A DNA stretch of 64,000 bases from Paracoccus pantotrophus (GCF_008824185.1 NZ_CP044426.1:248001-312000), one strand, 5' to 3'; positions 17,093 through 28,575 are shown, counted from the stretch's first letter. Translations and numbers: made by a program. Notes: generated from the sequence alone by a model not told the origin.

Positions 17093-17170
17093 CTCCCCCA
17101 GGATATTTGGACAAGAAAGAACCCCAGGCCCCGGCCGCTTCTTCCTTGGGCAAATATCCTGCGGGGGAAG
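17093..17170. repeat. Inverted pair of the intergenic element (copy B)
   Basis: CCCCCAGGATATTTGGACAA (from 17095) faces a right arm that, reverse-complemented, reads CCCCCGCAGGATATTTGCCC followed by AAGGAAGAAG. This is a long imperfect hairpin between the asparaginase stop and the convergent TSUP gene stop, with both stops outside it. It is a variant of the GGGTATTT family with GGATATTT. A bidirectional terminator role would fit this convergent position. Confidence 0.75.
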
Positions 17171-17217
17171 CCCGTCGGGCTTGCCCGGCGGGCGTGGGGG
17201 CGCAAAGCCCCCAACCT

Positions 17218-17976
17218 TCAGAGAATCTGCCAGATCAGCCGCAGCGCCAGCGCGGTCGAGGTTGCGACCAGCAAGGGCTTGATGACCCGCGCACCGATCC
17301 GTATCGCCAGCCTCGCGCCGAGCAGGGCGCCGGCAATCTGCGCCAGCGCCATGACGGTGCCGACCAGCCAGAGCGGCTTGCCTACCGCCGCAAAGGCGAC
17401 CAGCCCGCCCAGGTTCGAAGCGAAGTTCAGCAGTTTCGTATACGCCGTCGCCTTGAGGATGCCGTAGCCGGCCAGCATGACGAAGCCCAGCATGAAAAAG
17501 GATCCCGTGCCCGGCCCGACCAGCCCGTCATAGAAGGCGACGAGGGGCACGACCGAGGCGGTGAAGGCGGCCGGGGCGATGCGGCGCATGCGGTCGGTAT
17601 CGTTCAGCCCCGGCTTCAACGCGAAGAAGGCGGCGATGCCGATCAGCAGCAGCGGCAGGCCGTAGCGCAGCGCCTGCGCCGGGATCCAGCTGACCAGCAG
17701 CGCGCCGCAAAGCCCGGCCGCGAAGGCGACCGCCGCCGCGCCGCTCTGCCCGCGCAGGTCCACGAGCCCGCTGCGGGCATAGGAGATCGCCGCCGTCCCT
17801 GCGCCGAAGACGCCCTGGACCTTGTTCGTGGCCAGCGCCTGTGCCGGCGGCAGGCCGGCCAGCATCAGGGCGGGGACGGTGATCAGCCCGCCCCCGCCGG
17901 CGATGGCATCGACGAAGCCGGCGGCGAATGCGGCGCCGGCCAGGAGCAGCACGAGATCGAGGGAGAGTTCGAACAT
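17218..17976 (-). CDS. TSUP/TauE-SafE family membrane permease
   Basis: The protein is 252 residues with about eight hydrophobic segments. The family hallmark AGGGGLITVPALMLAGLPPAQALATNK is near the N-terminus (residues 26-52), and the second half-repeat has FYDGLVGPGTGSFFMLGFV. This is closest to the YfcA-type TSUP branch. TSUP proteins export sulfite, sulfoacetate or other organosulfur anions, but the substrate here cannot be read from sequence. The ATG at 17976 is preceded by no strong ribosome site. Confidence 0.9.
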   Translation of the reverse strand: MFELSLDLVLLLAGAAFAAGFVDAIAGGGGLITVPALMLAGLPPAQALATNKVQGVFGAGTAAISYARSGLVDLRGQSGAAAVAFAAGLCGALLVSWIPAQALRYGLPLLLIGIAAFFALKPGLNDTDRMRRIAPAAFTASVVPLVAFYDGLVGPGTGSFFMLGFVMLAGYGILKATAYTKLLNFASNLGGLVAFAAVGKPLWLVGTVMALAQIAGALLGARLAIRIGARVIKPLLVATSTALALRLIWQIL

Positions 17977-18036
17977 GCCGCCCCTTTGGGATGCCGCGCG
18001 GGAAATGTAAAGCCGGCGCGGGCGGCGGGGTCGCAT

Positions 18037-18120
18037 GGGTATTTGCGGAACGAAGAAGTTCTGGCGAAAGGCCGGGCGCGGCCTCTGCCGGTCGCCCGGC
18101 CGGTTGGGTATTTGGGAAAG
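18037..18120. repeat. Two direct copies of the intergenic element (copy C)
   Basis: GGGTATTT-GCG-GAACGAAGAAG lies at 18037-18058. A shorter, degenerate copy GGGTATTTGGGAAAG lies at 18106-18120 in the same orientation, just before the xerC stop at 18132. Unlike copies A and B these are not inverted. Confidence 0.8.
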
Positions 18121-18131
18121 GGCGAAACCGC

Positions 18132-19070
18132 TCAGGCGCGGGGATGGGCGGCGCGATAGACCGCCATCAGGTGGGCGTCGTCCACGCCGGTATAGACCTG
18201 GGTCGTGGACAGGCTGGCATGGCCCAGCAGCTCCTGGATCGTGCGCAGGTCGCCCCCCGCCGCCAGCAGATGCGTGGCGAAGGAGTGGCGCAGCGCATGC
18301 GGCGTTGCCGTCGGCGGCAGGCCCAGCACCTGGCGCGCCTGGCGCATCGCGGACGCGACCAGCGTGGGGCTGAGCCGGCCGCCGCGGGCGCCGCGAAACA
18401 GCGGCGCCTTGGCCTCCAGCGGATAAGGGCACAGGCGCAGGTAATCGGCGATGGCCTTGCGCGCGATGGGCAGGACCGGCACCTGGCGTTCCTTGCCGCC
18501 CTTGCCGCGGAGTGTCAGCACCTCGCGCAGCGGCCAGTCGGCGCCGTCGAGCCCCAGCGCCTCGGAGATGCGCAGCCCGCAGCCCCAGAGCAGCGTCAGC
18601 ACCGCCGCGTCGCGGGCGGCGATCCAGGCCTCGGGATGGGCGCTGGCGGCGATGTCCAGCACCGCCTGCGCCTGGTCCGGCGCCAGCGGCCGCGGCAGCG
18701 AGCGGGTGAATTTCGGGCTGCGCGAGGCCAGCGCCCTGGAGGCGTCGAAGCCGTGGCGGTCCGACATCCAGCGGATGAAGCTGCGCGTCGCCGAAAGCCT
18801 GCGCGCCAGCGAGCGGGGCGAAAGCCCGCGGCCGCGCTCGGCGGCGGCAAAGGCCCGCATGTCGGATTGCGTCAGCCCGGCCAGCGTCGCCGGCAGGGCG
18901 GGCGTGCCGTGATAGCCGCCGAGGAAGGCCAGGAAGGCCAGAAGGTCGGCCTGATAGGCGCGGATGGTGTGGTCGGAACGGTCGCGGGTCGCGCGCTCGC
19001 TGTCGAGCCAGCGCGCGAGGTTCTCGGCCATGGCCGGGGCCAGCGCCAGGGGCTTGGCCCCGCCGGTCAT
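18132..19070 (-). CDS. xerC: Tyrosine recombinase XerC
   Basis: This encodes 312 residues. The N-terminal SAM-like core-binding domain spans about residues 15-105 and the catalytic domain follows. All active-site residues are present: R167, K190, H258, R261, H284 and nucleophile Y293 (STTQVYTGV). XerC with XerD resolves chromosome dimers at dif. The start at 19070 overlaps the DUF484 stop by four bases, and DUF484-xerC is a widely conserved pair. This gene order marks it as the housekeeping XerC rather than a phage or integron integrase. Confidence 0.95.
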   Translation of the reverse strand: MTGGAKPLALAPAMAENLARWLDSERATRDRSDHTIRAYQADLLAFLAFLGGYHGTPALPATLAGLTQSDMRAFAAAERGRGLSPRSLARRLSATRSFIRWMSDRHGFDASRALASRSPKFTRSLPRPLAPDQAQAVLDIAASAHPEAWIAARDAAVLTLLWGCGLRISEALGLDGADWPLREVLTLRGKGGKERQVPVLPIARKAIADYLRLCPYPLEAKAPLFRGARGGRLSPTLVASAMRQARQVLGLPPTATPHALRHSFATHLLAAGGDLRTIQELLGHASLSTTQVYTGVDDAHLMAVYRAAHPRA

Positions 19071-19777
19071 GTCCTGAGCCAGGAGATCAGCACCAGCCGG
19101 AATGCCTGGCCGAAGAAGCGCAGAAGATCCGTGCCCTGGGCCGGGTTGAAGCGCCCCAGATCGGCCGAGCCCATCAGCAAGAGCGCCGGGAAGCGGCCGG
19201 GGCCGAGATCGATGGGCAGCAGCGCCTCGGAGCGGATCGGCGCGCGGGCCTCGCCATGGAAGGGCAAGGTCTCGCGCGCCACGCGGCGCAGCACGATGTC
19301 GTCGCCGCGCGGCATCCGCCGCCCGCCCGAGATCAGCCGGGCCACCGTGCCGGAGGGCGCGATCACCAGCGGGCCGCTGGCCTCGGGCGCCGGGATCTCG
19401 CCGCCCGATTCCATCACCAGCCGCAGGGTTTCCACCCGCAGGATCGGCGCCACGGCGATGTCGAGGTTTTCCAGGAACTCCTCGAAATCCGTCGGTTCCA
19501 GCAGCGACAGCACGGCGCGGTGGATGGTGTTCATCCCCGACTGGTTGTCATAGGCGGCCGAGATCACCGATTCATGCGCCGCCTCGAGCCGGTCGAGCCG
19601 CGATTCCAGCGCCTGCATGGCGCGGCCGCGGATGTCGATGACGTTCTCGCCCACCTCGGCCTCGCGCGCGCCGATTAGCGCGCGCATCAGGTCGCGATCC
19701 GCGAGGATCAGCTCGGGCTGTGCCAGCAGCCGGGCGCGGATCTCCTCGGTCAGTTCGGCCGCGGTCTGCTCGGTCAT
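19067..19777 (-). CDS. DUF484 family protein
   Basis: The protein has 236 residues. DUF484 proteins combine an N-terminal helical part (coiled coil around residues 45-75, ALESRLDRLEAAHE) with a GAF-like C-terminal domain. The ending ADLGRFNPAQGTDLLRFFGQ is typical. The function is unknown; the family is found next to xerC across proteobacteria. Its ATG shares one base with the fsa stop (TGATG) and its stop overlaps xerC, so all three are probably translationally coupled. Confidence 0.88.
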   Translation of the reverse strand: MTEQTAAELTEEIRARLLAQPELILADRDLMRALIGAREAEVGENVIDIRGRAMQALESRLDRLEAAHESVISAAYDNQSGMNTIHRAVLSLLEPTDFEEFLENLDIAVAPILRVETLRLVMESGGEIPAPEASGPLVIAPSGTVARLISGGRRMPRGDDIVLRRVARETLPFHGEARAPIRSEALLPIDLGPGRFPALLLMGSADLGRFNPAQGTDLLRFFGQAFRLVLISWLRT

Positions 19778-20430
19778 CAGACGATCTTCTGCCCGGTCTT
19801 GGCCCAGTCGGCGGTGAACTGCTCCAGCCCCTTGTCGGTCAGCACGTGATTCGCCATCGCCTTGATGACCGCGGGCGGGGCGGTGATGACGTCGGCGCCG
19901 ATGCGGGCGGCGTCGGTGATGTGGTTCACCGAGCGGATCGAGGCGGCCAGGATCTGGGTCTGGAAGTCGTAATTGTCATAGATCTCGCGGATCTGGGCGA
20001 TCAGTTCCATGCCGTCGAAGTTGATGTCGTCGAGCCGGCCGATGAAGGGGCTGATGAAGGTGGCGCCGGCCTTGGCGGCCAGGATCGCCTGCGCGGCCGA
20101 GAAGCACAGCGTCACGTTCACCTTGTGGCCCTGCGAGGACAGCGCCTTGCAGGCTTTCAGCCCGTCCCAGGTCAGCGGCACCTTGACGGTGATGTTCGGG
20201 GCGATCTTCACCAGGTGCTCGCCCTCGCGGATCATGTCCTCGGCCTTCAGGGCGACGACCTCGGCGCTGACCGGGCCCTCGACGATGTCGCAGATCTCCT
20301 TGGTGACTTCCAGGATGTCGCGGCCCGATTTCAGGATCAGCGACGGGTTGGTGGTGACGCCGTCCACCATGCCAAGGTCGTTCAATTCGCGGATCGCGGC
20401 GACGTCGGCGGTATCGACAAAGAATTTCAT
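19777..20430 (-). CDS. fsa: Transaldolase / fructose-6-phosphate aldolase-like protein
   Basis: The 217-residue length fits the short TalC/FSA-type transaldolase class. The Schiff-base lysine is Lys83 in ITVKVPLT. GVTTNPSL near residue 24 and SPFIGRLDDI are diagnostic. It probably works in the pentose phosphate pathway by moving dihydroxyacetone units; whether it acts as transaldolase or as fructose-6-phosphate aldolase cannot be decided here. The ATG at 20430 follows GGGCTCCCTCCC-complement purine-rich sequence (AGGGCTCCCTCCC read on the other strand). It heads the fsa-DUF484-xerC operon. Confidence 0.92.
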   Translation of the reverse strand: MKFFVDTADVAAIRELNDLGMVDGVTTNPSLILKSGRDILEVTKEICDIVEGPVSAEVVALKAEDMIREGEHLVKIAPNITVKVPLTWDGLKACKALSSQGHKVNVTLCFSAAQAILAAKAGATFISPFIGRLDDINFDGMELIAQIREIYDNYDFQTQILAASIRSVNHITDAARIGADVITAPPAVIKAMANHVLTDKGLEQFTADWAKTGQKIV

Positions 20431-20595
20431 GGGAGGGAGCCCTTCTTGCGGTTTTGCCGTGGGTTTAGCGCATAACAGCCGGCGCGTGAAGTCCGGCCTG
20501 CGCGGCTTGCGGGCCCGGCTTGCGGGGCAGGGCGCCGACATGCCACTAGTGGCGGACCTTTTGGATCACGCTTATCCGCCGCTGCCGCAGGAGGA

Positions 20596-20718
20596 ATGCA
20601 CTTGGAAGCCCTTCAGCCCGATCTCGTCGCCCTGTTGCCGGCCCTGGCCGCCGGTCCGTTCCTGGTCGGAAACTGGCCGCTGCTGCTGCTGATCGGCTGG
20701 GCGGCGCTGCCGGCCTGA
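20596..20718 (+). CDS. Putative 40-residue membrane peptide upstream of priA
   Basis: ATG at 20596 has a strong CAGGAGGA ribosome site directly before it. The frame encodes 40 residues with a hydrophobic C-terminal half (NWPLLLLIGWAALPA) that could be a short membrane segment. Its stop codon lies one base before the priA ATG (TGA-G-ATG), so it could act as a leader that couples ribosomes onto priA. No family is recognised; it may be coding or only regulatory. Confidence 0.5.
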   Translation: MHLEALQPDLVALLPALAAGPFLVGNWPLLLLIGWAALPA

Positions 20719-20719
20719 G

Positions 20720-22921
20720 ATGTCCCCGCCGCTCTTCTATCCCCATGGCGCGCGCATCGCGGTGCTGACGCAGGAGGTGGTCGGCATCCTCGACTATCTC
20801 GCGCCCGAGGGCGGCGTGCGGCTGGGCCAGCTGGTCGTGGTGCCGCTGGGCCCGCGCCGGGTGATGGGCGCGGTCTGGGGGCCGGGGATCGGCGATTTCG
20901 ACGCGGCCAAGCTGCGGCCGGTAGCGCGGCTGATCGACGCGCCGCCGCTGGCGCCGGGGATGATCGAATTCCTGGCCCGCATGGGCGAATACACGCTGAC
21001 GCCGCTGCCCTCGCTTTTGCGCATGGCGACGCGGGCGCCGGACCTGGACCAGCCGCCCTCGGCCCGGCGCATCATCCATCGCGCCGGGCCGGAGCCCGCG
21101 CGCATGACCGATGCCCGCGCCGCCGTGCTGCGGGTGATCGAGGATCACGGCGGCGCCGGCTTCGCGCCGGGCGAGCTGGCGCAGTTGGCCGGGGTCAGCG
21201 CGTCGGTGGTGCAGGGGCTGGTCAAGGCCGGCGCGCTGGCCGAGGTGCTGGCGCCGCGCGACGTGCCCTATCCGAAGCTGGATCCCGGCCTGCCGGGCAA
21301 GCCGCTGGCCGAGGACCAGGCCGAGGCCGCCGAGACCCTGCGCGCGGCGCTGAAGACCCGCGGCTATGGCACCACGCTGCTGCGCGGCGTCACCGGCTCG
21401 GGCAAGACCGAGGTTTACCTCGAGGCGGTCGCGGAATGCCTGCGCCAGGGCCGGCAGGCGCTGGTGCTGCTGCCCGAGATCGCGCTTTCGGCCGAGTTCC
21501 TCGACCGGGTCGAGGCGCGCTTCGGCGCCCGGCCCGGGGAATGGCATTCGGGCATCACCCGCAGCGAGCGGCGGCGGCTGTGGACCATGGCGGCCATGCA
21601 TCATGTCGGGCTGGTGGTGGGCGCGCGTTCGGCGCTGTTCCTGCCCTTTGCCGATCTGGGTCTGATCGTCGTCGATGAGGAACACGATTCCAGCTACAAG
21701 CAGGAGGATGCGGTCTATTACAGCGCCCGCGACATGGCGGTGCTGCGCGCCAGCATCGAGGCCGCGCAGGTGGTGCTGGCCTCGGCCACGCCTTCGGTCG
21801 AAAGCTGGGTGAACGCGGCCTCGGGGAAATATCGCCGCCTCGACCTGCGCGCCCGCTATGGCACGGCGGACCTGCCCGAGATGGGCACCATCGACCTGCG
21901 CCAGCAGGAGATGGAGAAGGGCCGCTGGATCAGCCCCCGGCTTGCCGCCGAGATCGCGCTGCGCAAGGAACGCGGCGAGCAGTCGCTGCTGTTTTTGAAC
22001 CGGCGCGGCTATGCGCCGATCACCGCCTGCCGCGCCTGCGGCCAGCAGATCGGCTGCGACCATTGCGACGCCCGCATGGTCGAGCATCGCTTCCAGAACC
22101 GCCTGGTCTGCCACCAATGCGGCGCGACCAGGCCGATCCCGACTGCCTGTCCCGCCTGCGGCGTCGAGGGCAAGATGACCGCCATCGGGCCGGGGGTGGA
22201 ACGGCTGGCCGAGGAAGTGGCCGAGCGTTTCCCCGAGGCGAAGGCGACGGTGCTGTCCTCGGACCTGTTCCATTCGGCCCGGGCGCTGAAGGAGGCGATC
22301 GCCGAGATCGGCGCCGGCGGCACCGATATCATCATCGGCACGCAGATCGTCGCCAAGGGCCACAACTTCCCACGCCTGACGCTGGTCGGCGTGATCGACG
22401 CCGACCTGGGCCTGCAGGGCGCCGACCTGCGCGCGGCCGAGCGCAGCTTCCAGCTGATGCGGCAGGTCGCCGGCCGGGCCGGGCGCGAGGGTGGCGATGC
22501 GCGGGGGCTGGCGCTTCTGCAGACCCATCAGCCCGAGCATCCGGTGATCCGCGCCATCCTGTCGGGCGAGGACGAGGCGTTCTGGGATGCCGAGGCGGCG
22601 GCGCGGCAGGCGGCGGGGATGCCGCCCTTCGGCCGGCTGGCCGGGATCATCCTGTCGCATCCCGACCAGCCGGTGGTCGAGGACTATGCCCGCGAACTGG
22701 CCCGCCGCGCCGAGCCGCTGCGCGCCATCGGCGCCGAGCTGTTCGGCCCGGCGCCGGCACCCATCGCCCGCATCCGCGCGCGCTACCGGGTGCGGATGCT
22801 GATCCGGGCGCCGCGGCAGGCGCCGGTGCAGGGCGCGATTTCGCAATGGTTGCAGGCGGCGCCCAAGCCGCCGACCAATCTGCGGCTGGCGGTGGACATC
22901 GACCCGCAGAGCTTTCTCTAG
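20720..22921 (+). CDS. priA: Primosomal replication restart helicase PriA
   Basis: The protein has 733 residues. Order: N-terminal 3'-DNA-binding domain (FYPHGARIAVLTQ...GQLVVVPLG, about 1-110), winged helix, then helicase domains. Walker A is GVTGSGKT at residues 223-230 and the DEEH box lies in IVVDEEHDSSY. A zinc-binding insert has paired cysteines (CRACGQQIGCDHCDAR, CHQCGATRPIPTACPACG). It restarts stalled replication forks by unwinding the lagging strand and loading the primosome. The ATG at 20720 has no separate ribosome site and may depend on the upstream 40-codon frame. Confidence 0.97.
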   Translation: MSPPLFYPHGARIAVLTQEVVGILDYLAPEGGVRLGQLVVVPLGPRRVMGAVWGPGIGDFDAAKLRPVARLIDAPPLAPGMIEFLARMGEYTLTPLPSLLRMATRAPDLDQPPSARRIIHRAGPEPARMTDARAAVLRVIEDHGGAGFAPGELAQLAGVSASVVQGLVKAGALAEVLAPRDVPYPKLDPGLPGKPLAEDQAEAAETLRAALKTRGYGTTLLRGVTGSGKTEVYLEAVAECLRQGRQALVLLPEIALSAEFLDRVEARFGARPGEWHSGITRSERRRLWTMAAMHHVGLVVGARSALFLPFADLGLIVVDEEHDSSYKQEDAVYYSARDMAVLRASIEAAQVVLASATPSVESWVNAASGKYRRLDLRARYGTADLPEMGTIDLRQQEMEKGRWISPRLAAEIALRKERGEQSLLFLNRRGYAPITACRACGQQIGCDHCDARMVEHRFQNRLVCHQCGATRPIPTACPACGVEGKMTAIGPGVERLAEEVAERFPEAKATVLSSDLFHSARALKEAIAEIGAGGTDIIIGTQIVAKGHNFPRLTLVGVIDADLGLQGADLRAAERSFQLMRQVAGRAGREGGDARGLALLQTHQPEHPVIRAILSGEDEAFWDAEAAARQAAGMPPFGRLAGIILSHPDQPVVEDYARELARRAEPLRAIGAELFGPAPAPIARIRARYRVRMLIRAPRQAPVQGAISQWLQAAPKPPTNLRLAVDIDPQSFL

Positions 22922-23001
22922 GCGCAAGCCGCGCTCCGCGCCCTGCGACGGTATGCATGGCCAGCGCAAGCGGCGGGCCGATGAAGCCGCCCGGCCCGCG
23001 T

Positions 23002-23023
23002 CTTCTTCGTTCTGCAAATACCC
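23002..23023 (-). repeat. Single copy of the 22-bp intergenic element (copy D)
   Basis: Read on the minus strand this is GGGTATTT-GCA-GAACGAAGAAG, differing from copy C in one base. It lies about 80 bp after the priA stop, in the convergent space before the katG terminator. Confidence 0.85.
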
Positions 23024-23156
23024 CCCGCAAGCTTTCCGGCAGCGCCGAGATCGCAGAGTCAGGCCCGACAGTGAAGGGCCGGCCGGCCAGCCCGCATGAT
23101 CCCCGGCTCCGGGTGGACCGGGTCGGGCGGGCGTGGGGGCCGCACCGATCGCGGCA

Positions 23157-23189
23157 TGAAAAATCCCCAGGAACCGATGGCTCCTGGGG
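23157..23189 (-). terminator. Rho-independent terminator of katG
   Basis: On the minus strand CCCCAGGAGCC pairs with GGTTCCTGGGG around a three-base loop, with one G-T pair, followed by ATTTTT. It starts about 70 bp after the katG stop. Confidence 0.88.
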
Positions 23190-23257
23190 CTGCAATCGTT
23201 ACCACTACCAATCCCCCGGGCAAGCGTCGCCGGGCGCCGTCCAGGGGCAGGAACGGA

Positions 23258-25432
<2,175 letters not shown>

Positions 25433-25568
25433 GATAGCTCTCCTTTTGCTGGGTCGCGTCACCGGGGCGACGCAGGTACCGGGTGCGGAATATGGCTGTC
25501 ATGCAACCGCAGCATGCGTCTCCTGCGAATCTGCATATCCTCTTGAGACAGGTTCTAGCAGCTTTCGG

Positions 25569-25608
25569 AATTATTGTAATTTATAAGTTTTAATTTACAT
25601 GATAATTT
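25569..25608. promoter_or_regulatory. AT-rich imperfect dyad upstream of katG
   Basis: About 40 bp of almost pure A and T stand out in this GC-rich window. Arms AATTATTGTAATTT and AATTTACATGATAATTT form an imperfect inverted repeat around TATAAG. It lies about 140 bp upstream of the katG ATG and about 80 bp beyond the stop of the small gene at 25687. A peroxide-responsive regulator (OxyR or a Fur/PerR-type protein) might bind here, but neither consensus is clearly matched. Confidence 0.45.
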
Positions 25609-25686
25609 CTGATTATGACATGGAGCGACCTGTCCGTGGCCCTTGCGCCGGTGGCGTGGACGGGCCTTCGTGGTCGGCGAAAGGGG

Positions 25687-25953
25687 TCAGCCGCGCGGCC
25701 GGGCGCGGTCCATCAGGCTGCGGATCCAGCGGCCCGAGGCCCAGGCCGCCGGGACGCCCAGCACCACCGCCGCGCCGGCGGCCTGCATGGGCGGCAGCAC
25801 CGGCAGGCCGGTCCAACTGGCCAGCAGCGACAGCATGAACAGGTTGATCCAGACCGCCGCTGCCGCGAAGGGATAGAACAGCAGCGCCAGTTTCCAGGCC
25901 GGCCAGCCGTCAGTGGCTGGTTCCGTCCTCGAAGGTGATCTTGTTCCAGACAT
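25687..25953 (-). CDS. Small membrane protein at the end of the nir operon
   Basis: The product is 88 residues with two hydrophobic segments (KLALLFYPFAAAAVWINLFMLSLLASW and the AAGAAVVLGVPAAWASG region) and a basic tail. The ATG at 25953 is preceded by GGGGAAA and lies 44 bp inside the 3' end of nirN, so it is probably the last gene of the nirSECFDLGHJN transcript. I recognise no named family. A role in haem d1 assembly or membrane anchoring would be speculation. Confidence 0.75.
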   Translation of the reverse strand: MSGTRSPSRTEPATDGWPAWKLALLFYPFAAAAVWINLFMLSLLASWTGLPVLPPMQAAGAAVVLGVPAAWASGRWIRSLMDRARPRG

Positions 25954-27364
25954 TGTATTTCCCCGAAGGCTTGCGCATCGGCAGCCGTTTCACCTCGTCC
26001 AGCGTCCTGGCATCATAGACCACGACCGCGCCCTCGTCCTCCCACAGCGAGACCAGCACGTGACTGCCGTCGCGGGTGAACTCGCTATGGGCGAAGGTCT
26101 GGCCCGGAAAGGGCGCCAGCGTCTTGACGATCTCCAGCGTGTTCTTGTCGATCACATGCATCTCGTCCTTGTGCGGGCCGAAGAACACGTCGGCCCAGAC
26201 ATAGGGGCTGGCGGCATGGCCACGCAGGAAGAAGCCGGGACCATCGGTCTTGATCTGCTTGACCAGGCTCCAGTCCTGCATGTCGATGACCGAAAGCACG
26301 CCCTCGCCCAGATGCGGGGTGGCCATGACGCGGCGGCCGTCCCGTTCCCAGGTGATGCCCGAGCCCAGATGCGGCATGCCGGGCAGGGGCAGTTCCGCCA
26401 CCTTGTGCCCGTCGTCCAGGTCGATCACCACGCCCTTGTCGCCGTCGCGGTTGGCCCCGATCAGCTGGCGATAGTCGGGCGAGAAGAAGAAATCGTCCAG
26501 CGGCTCGTCGATGGGGATGCGGCGGACGGACAGGTCGGCGGTCGCGACCTCCCAGATCTCGGGCGCGTCCTTCAGCGCCAGCACGAAGCTTTCGCGCTGC
26601 GGCGCCTGATAGACGGCACTGACCCGGCTGGGGGTGCCGTCCACCTCGGTCTCGATCAGCCGCAGCGGGTTCAGGTCGGCATCCAGGATGGTCAGGCTTT
26701 CCGGCAGGTAGTTCGCCACCGCGATGCGCTGGCCGTCCGGGCTGATAGCGATGTTGCGGCTGTTCAGCGCGGCGCGAATGCGGCCGACCTCGGCCAGCGT
26801 CCAGATGTCGTATTTCTGCACCCAGCCGTCGCGCGACATGATGTAGACGAAGCGCCCGTCGGGGCTGAATTTCGGCCCGCCATGCACGGCGAAGGGGGTG
26901 GCGAAGCGGTCCAGCACCTCGAACGTGTCGCCGTCCAGCACGCTGACGTGATGGTCGCCGGTCTCGACCACCAGGGTGATGTTCAGCGGATCGGCGGCAA
27001 AGACCGGCTTTTCCGCGGGCTGGTAGTCGGCATTCATCTCGCGGCTGGCGGCGATCTGGTCGGTGCCCCAGTCGGGGCGGTCTTCCAGCGGCGTGGTGAC
27101 GTAACCCACCAGCGCGGCGATGTCCTCGGGCGACAGCCGGTCGGCGAAACCCTCCATCTGGGTCGAGACCCGGCCCTGGGCGATCACCGCGTCGATGCCG
27201 CGCAGCCGGCCCAGGGTTTCGGGGATCAGCGCCGGGCCGGTGCCGCCCAGCCGGTCCTCGCCATGGCACGACGCGCAATGCTCGGCATAGTCGGCGGCCG
27301 GGTCGGCATGGACCGCCAGCGGCAGGGCGAGCAGCAGGCTAAAGAAAGCGATGGGCCGGATCAT
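25910..27364 (-). CDS. nirN: Haem d1 biosynthesis c-type cytochrome NirN
   Basis: The protein has 484 residues: signal peptide (about 1-20), a cytochrome c domain with CASCH at residues 30-34, and an eight-bladed propeller-like domain similar to NirS. NirN is a periplasmic NirS paralogue. Biochemical work on the Pseudomonas enzyme shows that it converts dihydro-haem d1 to haem d1 in the last step. It is much closer to NirS in layout than to NirF, which lacks the cytochrome domain. The ATG at 27364 lies 26 bp inside nirJ. It ends the classical nir cluster, followed by one small membrane-protein gene. Confidence 0.96.
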
Positions 27365-28562
27365 GGCTTTTTCCCCGGAAAGGCGTGACGGCAAGGCGGT
27401 CCAGGTCGGCGCCCTCGGCGCCGATCTCGGAGCCCGAGAGATAGCAGGCCGGATCCTCGGCCCAGGGGTCGCCGGTCAGTTGCAGCGCCCGGATGCGGGT
27501 ATTGCCGCCGCAGACCGCCTGATAGGCGCAGGCACCGCAGCGCCCCTTCAGCGGCCGCGGCCGGGTGCGCAGCGTGGCCAGGATCGGGTCGTCCCCGGTC
27601 CAGATCGCCGAGAACGGCCGTTCCTTGACCGAGCCCAAGGTATAGTCCGACCAATAGGTGTCGGGATGGACGCGGCCCTGCGGGTCGATATTGCCGACGC
27701 CGAGCCCCGAGGAATTGCCGCCCCAGGCCTGCAGATGCGCGCGCAGATGCGCGACGGCGGCGGGCGCAAAGCGCGTCTCGGCCCAACGCAGGAAATAGAC
27801 CGCATCGGCATCGTTGTTGCCGGTGACGACCTCCAGCGGCTCGCCCCGCTCGACCGCCTGCCAGGCGCGGGCGATCAGCAGGTCCATGGCGCGGCGGGTG
27901 CGGGCATGTTCGGTATCCTCGCCCCGGTGCTTGTCGCCGCGCCCGGCATAGACCAGATGCGACAGGTAGAACTTGTCCACGCCCTCGTCGCGGCACAGGT
28001 CCAGCATGGCGGGCAGGTGATGGGCATTGCCCTCGGTGATGGTGAAGCGCAGGCCCACCTTGACGCCCTGCGCCTTGCAGGCCCGCACCCCGGCCAGCGC
28101 CTGGTCGAAGGCCCCCTCGACGCCGCGGAACCAGTCGTTCACCGCCCCGATCCCGTCGAGCGAGATGCCGACATAGTCGAAGCCCAGCCCGGCCAGCCGC
28201 TCCACGTTGCCGGCGTCGATCTTGGTGCCGTTGGTGGACAGCGACAGGTGGCGGAAGTCCAGCCGCCGTGCCTCCTCGGCCAGTTCCCAGAAGTCGAAGC
28301 GCGACATCGGCTCGCCCCCCGACAGGATCAGCGCCGGGATGCGGAAATCCGACAGGTCGCGCAGCACCGCCATGGCCTGGTCATGCGAAAGCTCGCCCGG
28401 AAAGGGCCGGTCGGCCGAGACGGTATAGCAATGGCGGCATTTCAGGTTGCAGCTGCGGGTCAGGTTCCAGATCACCACCGGGCGGACCGCATCCGGCCGG
28501 CTGCGGCGGCGCGGCGGCGAGGGGTCCAGAAGCTGGTGCATATATTGGGTCAGGCGGAACAT
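27339..28562 (-). CDS. nirJ: Radical SAM haem d1 synthase NirJ
   Basis: This encodes 407 residues. The radical-SAM cysteines are C38, C42 and C45 (CNLKCRHC), and [18 protein letters not shown] is typical. A C-terminal SPASM-like region holds further cysteines ([12 protein letters not shown] and the later ACYLSG) for a second cluster. NirJ replaces two propionate groups of 12,18-didecarboxysiroheme by oxo groups on the way to haem d1. It overlaps nirN by 26 bp and follows nirH after 13 bp. Confidence 0.97.
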
Positions 28563-28575
28563 GGCTTTGCCTTTC

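Larger units (their letters stand above)
22922..23257. other. Intergenic region between convergent priA and katG
   Basis: No gene is visible in these 336 bases. They contain one copy of the 22-bp intergenic element (23002-23023) and the katG terminator (23157-23189), listed separately. The rest is GC-rich without recognisable structure. Confidence 0.5.

Noticed and set aside
18132..19070. The tyrosine recombinase as a sign of an integrated element
   Set aside because: It is the housekeeping XerC in a DUF484-xerC operon. No tRNA, attachment repeats or phage genes are nearby.
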